A stretch of 64,000 bases of DNA, from assembly GCA_001606155.1 (NCBI GenBank), contig LODT01000013.1, positions 744,001-808,000 of the forward strand, read 5' to 3'. Source of the stretch: Tieghemostelium lacteum. Its lineage: Eukaryota; Evosea; Eumycetozoa; Dictyosteliales; Raperosteliaceae. The notes under the pieces are model-generated. The model worked only from the letters and a program-made list of their open reading frames with translations, had not been told where the DNA came from and did not search any database. Of this stretch, positions 55,567-64,000 are shown piece after piece (position 1 is the stretch's first letter; each line of letters starts with the position of its first letter). A program made the translations under genes and the position numbers.

Positions 55567-58500
55567 TGTTGTTGGATATAATATATATATGATTAATGGT
55601 GATTTAAATTAAATAAATAAATAAATATGTTGTTGATTTTTTGGTGATGGCTGGAAATTTAAAGAATAAAAAAAAAAAAAGGAAAGATGAGAAGAAATTT
55701 AAAATTGTTAGAATAAATTGCAATGTCAATGTATTAGTGTGGGTTCATTATTTACCTTTTTAAACAAAGAGGTGAGAGGAAAAAAAAAATTTTTTAATTA
55801 TTAAAAAGTTTTTTTTCCAGATTTTGAAAAGATTTCTTTTTTGATCAAAAAGAGTTTTGTGGATTGAAGTACGATGATTGTTTAAACGCGTGTAATCTCG
55901 TTATTCGAATAAATTAATGTATATATGTATATGTGTGTTTAAATATTTTAAATTGTTAAATTTGGAGGTGGACTCTATTAATTCTAAATAAATATTAAAT
56001 AAATATATAAATTAGTTTTAATTAAATTTAGGAAATAAAAAAAAAATATTAAATAAATAAATAAGGTAGAATAAAATAGAATAGATATATATTTTTTAGA
56101 TATTAGATTTTTTTTTTTTGTGATGTTGATTGAAATAGAAAATAGAAAGTAGAAAATAGAAAATAAAAAATTAAATCACAAAAATGTTTTCAGTAGTTGA
56201 ACAAAAATTATTTGGATTAATGGAATGGGAGAAAAATATTATTTGTTGTTGTTGTTGTTGCTTGTTGTTGTTGCTATTTTTTGATATTAGAGATTTTAAT
56301 TATTTCCACACTTTACTACATCATCAAATTAAAAAAAAAAAAAAAAAAAAGGAAACACAACTTTAAAAACAATGGAATATATTAACTATATTAAAGCATA
56401 AGCAAAAGAAAAAGAGGGTGTGTATTATCTTTTTTTTTTCTGTTGATGTTTTTGGATATGTGTTGTTTTTTTTTTTTTTTTTTTATGTATAATTATCATT
56501 ATTATATTTAATGCTCAACAACTTGTTATTATCATATTTTGTGTTGTTGGTGTTCTATGTTTATTATTAAATGTTGTTGGTGGTAATGGTGGTAGCAAAA
56601 ATAATAAAGGTGATGATGATGAAGAAGGGAGTAAGAGTAATAAAAATAAAAACTTTATGAACATATATACAATTCAAAGAAGCAAACAATTACTGAGCGT
56701 GAGTGAATAATGGGGAACACACCACACAACAGTAGTGGATGCAATAAATACTACATTTGAATTAATTTGATTTAAAATAAAACTAATTCAACCCCCTCCA
56801 TAATTGTTTTTTTTTTTTCTAACCCACAACCCAAGTTTCTCACTGTTGAAAACCCCCACTTATAGTGTTGATATATATCTATAGATGTGTAATTTCAATT
56901 TTTAGATAGCTCAAGAAATATATCAAATGGGGGGTGTGGGAGTGAGAGTGAGAGTGAGAGTGAGAGAAAAAAGAAAGTATAACAATCAACACCCAAACAC
57001 AAATTGACACTGGACTAAAGTGATATATTCTTTTTTTAGTTGTTTTTAATTTAATTTAAAAAAAGTAGTAAAGGGGGTTTTTGGAGGAGGTAAGATATGA
57101 AATTAAATTTACTTACACCCCTAACTCCCTAACCTCATCCATCAGATATCAAAAACAAATAAAGAAGAAAATGAAAAAAAACAAACAAAATTTCACGTAT
57201 ATAACAATGGTGGTAGTAGTGGATAGATGGAGTTTGTTGTTTAGTTTTAGTAAAACATTCTAAAATAACATAGATCTATTCCCACAACACAATTTTTATA
57301 TAGAGTGAGAATAATAATAAAATAGATAAATGTGGATCTATTTGTTTCTTTATCCCCCATCAAATTCCAGTGTTAAAGTAGATGAGGTAGTTAAAATAAA
57401 AATTATTTGTAGAGACAATAACTTGTGTGTTAAAATATAAAAATGTATATAAATAACTACTGTTGTTGTATTTTTTTTTTTTGATGATGGGTGATGAGGG
57501 AGAGAGAGTAGAACTGTAATATTTATCAAAAACTTGATAGAGTGCGTGCATTTGTGGGTTTGAATTTAAAATTTAAAAAACAAAAAAAAAAATTATAAAA
57601 ATCTATCATTATTTCCATATTTGATTGAAATAACGTATGAGTAAATATCTACTCTCTACACATGTATATATTGACAATACATTGTAAATTATGATATTAT
57701 AAACTAATTACCTCCCTAATCAATGAGTAAAATTACTCAAATATTGTTTTGTGTGTGTGTTTTAAAAATATATGATAGTGTCTTTCAAGGGAAGTGGGGT
57801 TAGTGGAAAAGGGGGAAAGATTGGCGAAGTGGGAATGTGTGAATTTTTATTATAATAAAATCAAAAAATTCGAAATACTAAAGTGATATGTTGTGTGTGT
57901 GTTTATATATATATTAAAAAAATGATGTAATATTGCTAATAATATTATCAAAAGAGAGGAAATTGAATTGAACAACGATTGTTTTTTTTTTTTATATTGT
58001 ATATACAAAACTGATATTTACCTTTTGTACACTACTCTATTGTTAACAATTAATAATGTTTTCTAATGTTATTAATAATTGAATAACAATTACTCTAGGG
58101 AATGTTTAGATTATATTATATATAAATTTTTTATATTATATATATATAGATTGTATAGAATAAATATCAATGCTGTAGCGGTGTGGAGAAGAAATATATA
58201 GAGAGTTGAAGAATAAAAAAAAAAGACACAAAACAGAAAGGTATTAAGAAGTCAAAAGGGAGAAAATATCTGACAATCACCCTCTTTTAAATGGGAATGA
58301 TTCGTTGGGTTATTAATTAATTAATAATCAATCAATACAAAATAATAAAAAAAAATTAGAAGTTAAATGTGTGCAAATGAAAGAAATTGAAGCAATTTCC
58401 TATGTGACCCACATTTTTTTTAAAATAATCATAAAAACCTTCTAAAAATCCCTCATCAGATCTAGTCTGTTGTTTAATTAATTAATAACGGATCTTGAAT

Positions 58501-59546
58501 CAAGATTAATTGAAAACATTTGGTTTTTATCATAAAAAATTATTTTTGCAAATAAAATATCCTGCCGTGACGCCAATAGTAAACACAAAAACTTTGAACG
58601 ATAGTTTTATGATAACAAAGAGTTTTCTGTTTAATTTATTGTTTATGTCTTTTTCTTTTTTACAATTTATTTCATTGGTTCAATTTTGAAAAATTATCTT
58701 TTTCCGTTTTGATGTTATTTGTCACAAGACAACACAAGACGTTATGGCTCGGGTTATAAAGAAATTTTATTAAAAAAAATTTGGATAACAGAATTCCCAC
58801 AACTTTTATTCACTTTTAATTATTGATATCTGATAAATGTGATACTCAATTCTATCAACATCTTTCTTGATATTTTTACTTATGATATCATCAAATTTTA
58901 AAATGATATCACACAAAACTATTATATCGATACTCCTATAATAATCCAAAAAAGTTATATTGAACAAAAATTATAACTAATTTTTCATTCATATATAACT
59001 CATTTCTTAGATATTCACTGTTTTTATGAACAAGGCTTTTAGATTTGCCAAAAATGACATTTATTGTAAAATAGAAAAAAATCTTCAATATTTATTTTTA
59101 GGTTTTTACAATGAAAATTCCATTACAATAATACAACTAATCAATTATATTTATAGACTTTAATTAAATTAAAATATATGAAATTCTATTTTCTATTTTA
59201 AAATCTTCTAGAAAAATCTATTGTAATATTTATCAACCGAAAAATTTAATTAATTCTAAAGATTAAGATCAAAACATATCAAATAATATCTAAAATAAAT
59301 AGATAGAAGATTAGAATCACAATAAATGAATAATATAAAGAATTAAATAATGAATTGAGAATGGGGAGAAAGGTCAATAAAAAATAATAATAATTCTTGA
59401 ATATTCCGATTCACCGATGTCTCCATTTTCAAAAACTGAAATTTCATAAATTCAATTAACTTTCGTAAATTGACCCCACATAAAATTTTTTTTTTTTTCA
59501 CTTCACAAATATTTTTTAGATAGATATTGTGTGTAGAGATAAAAGA
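55567..59546. other. 4-kb divergent noncoding region
   Basis: By far the longest gene-free stretch here, lying between the start of the winged-helix gene and the start of PEPCK. It has A/T homopolymers throughout, a GAGAGT/GAGT repeat (56939-56968), a GTT run (56242-56275), TG repeats (57750, 57894) and short G-rich patches (56930, 57780-57840). Frames at 56184-56366, 57081-57263 and 57360-57551 are repeat-driven and not called. It may hold distal control elements or unrecognised noncoding transcripts. Confidence 0.6.
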
Positions 59547-61386
59547 ATGAATAAGAAACTAGAACAATCCATTTCAAATTCATTAAAGTCCTCAACTGCT
59601 GAATTCCAAGATGTCAAAGTCACTGATGTCGAATCAGGTAACCTATTTAATTAATTTTTTGTAAAAAAAAAATTTTTTAAATTAACTCTATTTCTTCTTC
59701 TTCTTTAACCCTTTTGGTACTATACCTCTCTCATAACCCTTCCACACTTGTTTTTTTTTATTATTGTTATTTGAAAACAAATTTATTATAAATATACACA
59801 AAAAAGATTTTGTAAATTTAGATGAACACTTTAATGGCAGTGCAAAGATATTTCACAATCCTTCTGTTGCAGTTTTATACGAACAAGCATTAGCACATGA
59901 AACCGGATCTGCAATTACCTCAACCGGAGCTCTAGTCACAAGATCAGGTGTCAAAACTGGTAGATCACCAAAAGACAAGAGAATTGTACAAGAACCATCA
60001 AGCATCAATGATATTTGGTGGGGACCTGTTAATATCCCTCTAGATGACCTGTCATTTATGATCAATCGTGAGAGAGCTATTGACTATCTGAATACACAAG
60101 AGAAGCTATTTGTCATTGATGGCTATGGAGGTTGGGATCCAAAATATCGTATCAAAGTTCGTGTCATTTGTACACTTGCCTACCATGCATTGTTTATGCA
60201 TAACATGTTGATTCGTCCAACTAAACAGGAGTTAAAGACCTTTGGTGAGCCTGACTACACCATCTACAATGCCGGTCAATTCCCAGCTAATAGATTCACA
60301 AAAGGTATGTCATCTAGTACCAGTGTCAGCTTGGATTTCCATCGTAAGGAAATGGTCATCCTCGGTACTCAATACGCAGGTGAGATGAAGAAGGGTATTC
60401 TCACCATTATGATGTATCTCATGCCAAAGATGGGTGTTCTCCCACTACACAGTTCATGTAACGAAGGTAAAGAAGGTGATGTTACCCTCTTTTTTGGTCT
60501 CTCTGGTACTGGTAAGACCACACTCTCTGCCGATATCAACAGAAAGTTGATTGGTGATGATGAACATGTATGGACAGATGAAGGTGTCTTTAACATTGAA
60601 GGAGGTTGCTATGCAAAATGTATTGATCTAAGTCGTGAAAAGGAACCTGAGATCTTTGATGCCATCAGATTTGGTTCCGTTTTGGAGAATGTAGTCTACA
60701 ATGAAAATAATAGACAAGTTGACTACACTAACACCTCAGTTACTGAGAACACACGTTGTGCCTATCCTCTAGAGTTCATTCCAAACACCAAGTTCCCAGC
60801 TTTAGGTCCACATCCAAAGAACATTATCATGTTGACTTGTGATGCCTTTGGTATCTTACCACCAGTCTCCAAACTAAATCCCAACCAGGTCATGTATCAT
60901 TTTATTCAAGGATACACTGCAAAAGTTGCAGGCACTGAAATGGGTGTCACCGAACCAACTGCAACCTTTTCATCATGTTATGGTGAACCTTTCATTGTAT
61001 GGCACCCAACTAAATATGCTGAGATGTTGGCTGCCAAACTCCACCAACACAAGGCTACCGCATGGTTAATTAACACTGGCTGGACTGGTGGTTCTCATGG
61101 TGTAGGTTCACGTATCAAATTACAATACACTCGTGCTATTATTGATGCTATTCACTCTGGTGAATTAGAAAAACAACCAACTGAACAAATGGAAGTCTTT
61201 GGTTTCCACGTTCCAAAATCCTGTCCAAATGTTCCATCTGAGATTCTCATGCCTAAAAACACTTGGTCTGATAAAGAAAAATTCACTCAAACTCTACACA
61301 AATTGGCTAAACTTTTTATTGAAAATTTCAAAAAGTATCAAGAAAAAACTACTTCTGATGTCCTTGCTGCTGGTCCAGTCTTATAA
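59547..61386 (+). CDS. pckA: Phosphoenolpyruvate carboxykinase, ATP type
   Basis: Converts oxaloacetate and ATP to phosphoenolpyruvate, the entry step of gluconeogenesis. Exon 1 59547-59637 encodes [20 protein letters not shown]...; exon 2 begins at 59822 ([14 protein letters not shown]) and ends at 61386, about 551 residues. An alternative acceptor at 59806 would add five residues (DFVNL) in the same phase. ATP-type motifs: RSPKDKRIV, the oxaloacetate/Mn region near [10 protein letters not shown], the P-loop [23 protein letters not shown] (metal-binding DD) and [14 protein letters not shown]. The ATP-type PCK is typical of plants, fungi and bacteria and is unrelated to the animal GTP type by overall sequence. 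No mitochondrial presequence is evident. Confidence 0.96.
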
Positions 61387-62056
61387 ATACATTTTCATCA
61401 TCCTATATAATATAGCATTACAAATTTAAAAAAGTTTTTATTTTTCTCCACATTTATCAATTATATATAATACACACTCTAAAAACAATAAAAATATAGA
61501 ATTTCTAATAATGATTATTAACTTGATATATTTATAAACAAACTACTGTTACAATTTGTAAAATTTAAACAGCAAACTTATTTAGTAGTGCATGTAATTT
61601 TATTAATCAAAAAACAGATAAACACATGTTTTTCATTCACACAATAAAACACAATTCACACGCACACATGTTTATTTATAATTTCAATATAACTCCAAAT
61701 ATATATAGATATAGATTTTCAAGTATTTATTGCTATAGTTGGTATCTACCACCGGTGTTTATTCCCTCAAGGGTGTTGATATCAGTTTTTAGTGATTTCA
61801 CTTGAGTACACAGAAATAAATATAATTATTTAATTTATTATAAATTGTGTTTTTGATTGGTTTTTGATAAAAACATTGTTTTTGATTTTTATTTTTTTTT
61901 TTTTTTTAAAATTTTTCTTATTCTAAAATCTATTTTTGCAGTATACTAAAAGGATTAATTGGTAATCAGTTTTAACAATACCTATAAATACACTAGTTTG
62001 GTTATTTTTTTAAAAAATACAATTTAAAATTATATAGATAAAAACAAACTCAAATC
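61387..62056. other. Intergenic spacer
   Basis: 670 nt, AT-rich with CA-rich words (61630-61670) and a small symmetric patch (CACCGGTG, 61751). No gene or RNA recognised. Confidence 0.5.
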
Positions 62057-63717
62057 ATGTCAAGAGGATTTTCAGAAGATCTTTGGGTAAATATATCTAT
62101 AAAAAAAAAAAAATAATGTTATTAATTCTTTTTATCTCGTGATTAAAAAAAAATATAGGATAAATTTGAATCGGTTGTTAAAAAAGTTGATAATGGAAAA
62201 GTGTTTACTCAGACAATGAGTAAGTTTCTATTGAAACAACAACAGATTGAATCAGCATATGCAAAGAGTTTAGTAAAACTTTGCAAAGATAAATCATTTG
62301 CACCCGATATGGAAATTGGAACACTTAAGGATTCATTTCAAACCTACAGAGAACAATTAGAACTCATTGGACAATTGCATGAGGATTTTTCAGCAAAATT
62401 GGAAAAGATTATAACCAATGGTTTGGAACTCTATCTAGAGGAATCTAGAAAACAGAGAAAATCATTGATAGCCTCTGGTGAGAAGCTAACTAAAGATCTC
62501 AAAACTGCTGAACAAAATGAATCAAAAGCCAAACAAAACTATGAGAGATTAAAAAAGAAACAAGAAGAGTCACATGAGGAATTGGCAAAACAACCTCCAG
62601 GTCCAAAAGAACAAAAAGCAAGAAAAAATCTTGAATCTGCAACTAAATCAGCTGATAAAGGTGATAACGAATATAAAGACTCTGTAAAGATTCTACAACA
62701 ACAACAACAGAAATTCTATCATGAAGAAATGCCAAAGATCCTAGGTGATCTACAGAAATTTGAATCTGAAAGAATAGAATTATCAAAAGATTGGTTAAAA
62801 GATATAATTGTTCAAAATGAAATTTTACCACCTCAAATTACAATTCATAATGATGTATGTTAAGTTCATACCTATTATATTCAATTATAAATAGTATTAC
62901 TAATTGTATATTATTTTTTTACTTAACACCCACACACATATATTTATAGAATATAAAAAGATCAATTGAAGAAATTGATAAAGAAAAAGATATTCAAAGT
63001 TATATTTTAGCAACAATGAGTGGTGCTCAAAAACCAAATGAAGCACAATATGAACCATATCAACCATCTAATGGACACTTATCATTTACAGCATTATCAT
63101 CACCATCATTAAATATTTCACAAGGTCTTGATAAACCTAATGCCAGAAAATCTGGTGAGGTTTTATCACACCACGACTCAAATTCCTCTATAAATAGTTC
63201 AAATAATAAAATTAGAAATAGTACCAGTAACAATAGTCTAAATGGTGCAACTAGCAATGGAGGTGCTGCACTAATCAATAATCAAAATTTGGCACAGAAT
63301 GGAAGTAATGGTGCTTCAAATGGAAAACAAGAACCTGAGACTGTTATAGGTCTCTATGATTACAATGCCACTGAGGAGACTGAAATCTCTTTCAAGGCAA
63401 AGGCAGTAATCAAAGTTTTAATGAGAGATGAATCTGGATGGTGGCAAGGAACTGTTGTTGGCGGTGACGGTAAAGTTGGTATGTTCCCTTCCAATTTCAT
63501 CTTTTCTGAATCTGAACAGAAAAAGAAAACCCAAGTTGTGGGTGGTAAATGTAAAGTTTTATATGATTACGTTTCCGATTGTGACGGTGAATTGGCAATC
63601 AAAGAAGGTGAGATTCTAACAATTGAAAATGAAGATGAAGGTTGGTATTTTGGTACAAATGAAAAGGGTGTTTCTGGTAGATATCCTAGTAACTATTGTC
63701 AAATTTTACAAGAGTAA
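62057..63717 (+). CDS. F-BAR and double SH3 domain protein
   Basis: Membrane-curving adaptor linking endocytic membranes to actin regulators. Exons 62057-62086 (MSRGFSEDLW), 62159-62854 and 62950-63717, all phase 0; 497 residues. Residues 1-260 form the F-BAR/FCH domain (FSEDLWDKFESVVKKVDNG...KFLLKQQQIESAYAKSLVKL and long charged helices). A Ser/Asn linker follows, then SH3-1 (TVIGLYDYNATEETEISFKA...GWWQGTVVGGDGKVGMFPSN) and SH3-2 (KVLYDYVSDCDGELAIKEGE...GWYFGTNEKGVSGRYPSNY). Both SH3 domains keep ALYDY-like, GWW/GWY and PSNY residues needed to bind Pro motifs. Related to syndapin/PACSIN and Cip4-type proteins; the exact subfamily is open. The tiny first exon is supported by the conserved F-BAR start. 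Confidence 0.94.
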
Positions 63718-63818
63718 AAAAAAAAAATAATATATATATATGTATATATGTAAAGTCATTTTTTTAAATTGTTTTGTATATATTCAATTGTACTACTAAA
63801 CTGATATAGTGTCCACCC

Positions 63819-64000
63819 CTATTTTTTTTTATTTGTTGGTGGTTTATAGTGTTTTGCCCATCTTGTGAATTTTGGTTGAAATTGTACACTAAGACTCTCT
63901 GTGATTTCATCAATGGTAGTTACTTTATAATCTAATAGTAACTTTAAAATGCCAACTGAATTTTGAGCTTTACAAATACTTTGAATATTGTTATAGGTCA
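63819..64000 (-). CDS. 3' end of an unidentified gene
   Basis: A minus-strand frame open from the window edge to TAG at 63819-63821. It encodes 60 residues beginning TYNNIQSICKAQNSVGIL and ending RWAKHYKPPTNKKK. Composition is protein-like and the frame faces the F-BAR gene tail-to-tail with about 100 nt between stops. No family recognised; the rest lies outside the window. Confidence 0.65.
   Translation of the reverse strand, partial: TYNNIQSICKAQNSVGILKLLLDYKVTTIDEITESLSVQFQPKFTRWAKHYKPPTNKKK

Noticed and set aside
56184-56366. 60-residue frame MFSVVEQKLFGLMEWEKN followed by poly-Cys/Leu and poly-Lys
   Set aside because: It has a good A-rich start context, but most of the frame is a GTT repeat and an A run; no independent support for coding.
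1-64000. CRISPR arrays, bacterial operons or polycistronic clusters
   Set aside because: The window is eukaryotic with introns in most genes; no regularly spaced direct repeats or operon-like overlaps exist.
1-64000. LTR retrotransposons, DIRS-type or Polinton-type elements
   Set aside because: No integrase, tyrosine recombinase, capsid-like ORF or long terminal repeat was recognised; the only reverse transcriptase is of LINE type.

Overview
The window is eukaryotic nuclear DNA from a social amoeba (Dictyostelia). The signs are very AT-rich spacers with long A/T homopolymers, short AT-rich GT-AG introns (about 50-100 nt), A-rich sequence before start codons, dense gene packing, poly-Asn and poly-Gln runs inside otherwise conserved proteins, dictyostelid-style F-box/LRR proteins, and a non-LTR retrotransposon inserted just upstream of a tRNA gene. 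Coding regions look less AT-extreme than in D. discoideum, so a Cavenderia-, Heterostelium- or Tieghemostelium-like species is my inference; I cannot name it.

Layout. 0-7.4 kb: a prohibitin cut by the window edge, an unrecognised membrane-anchored protein, a coiled-coil protein with a C-terminal Cys/His cluster, and a TACC-type centrosomal coiled-coil protein with five internal repeats. 7.4-17.6 kb: a DEAH-box RNA helicase with a dsRBD-like segment, a BRCT-only protein resembling the N-terminus of REV1, an F-box/LRR-like protein, a three-exon unknown with a nucleotidyltransferase-like motif, and a small coiled-coil gene. 17.7-29.7 kb: the Sin3 co-repressor, an F-box-like protein, a short RAB3GAP2-like protein divergent from an ATP6AP2 (prorenin-receptor/V-ATPase accessory) homologue, and an inositol polyphosphate kinase. 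30.5-39.6 kb: F-box/WD40, LRR, ornithine decarboxylase and an Mps1/TTK kinase. 39.6-44.1 kb is the accessory region: relic ORFs, tRNA-Met(CAT), a 5'-truncated LINE with 13-bp target-site duplications, a second LINE fragment, inverted repeats and a perfect 26-bp palindrome. 44.1-55.6 kb: CAND1, histidyl-tRNA synthetase, a PH-RapGAP protein and a Cys-cluster/winged-helix protein. 55.6-59.5 kb is a 4-kb noncoding spacer. 59.5-64 kb: ATP-type PEP carboxykinase, an F-BAR/SH3/SH3 protein and the 3' end of one more gene.

There are no operons. Several genes share functional themes without forming a visible module: ubiquitin-ligase biology (CAND1 and four F-box-like genes), mitosis (Mps1, TACC), endolysosome/trafficking (RAB3GAP2-like, ATP6AP2, F-BAR) and core metabolism (ODC, PEPCK, HisRS). 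Exon structures were worked out by hand from reading phase and remembered family sequences, so splice sites are predictions. Single-base frame breaks at homopolymers in at least two genes, perhaps three, look more like draft-assembly errors than biology. I did not find a convincing undescribed multi-gene system. The best leads are the tRNA-proximal LINE, the BRCT-only REV1-like gene, the nucleotidyltransferase-like gene and the Cys-cluster/winged-helix gene.
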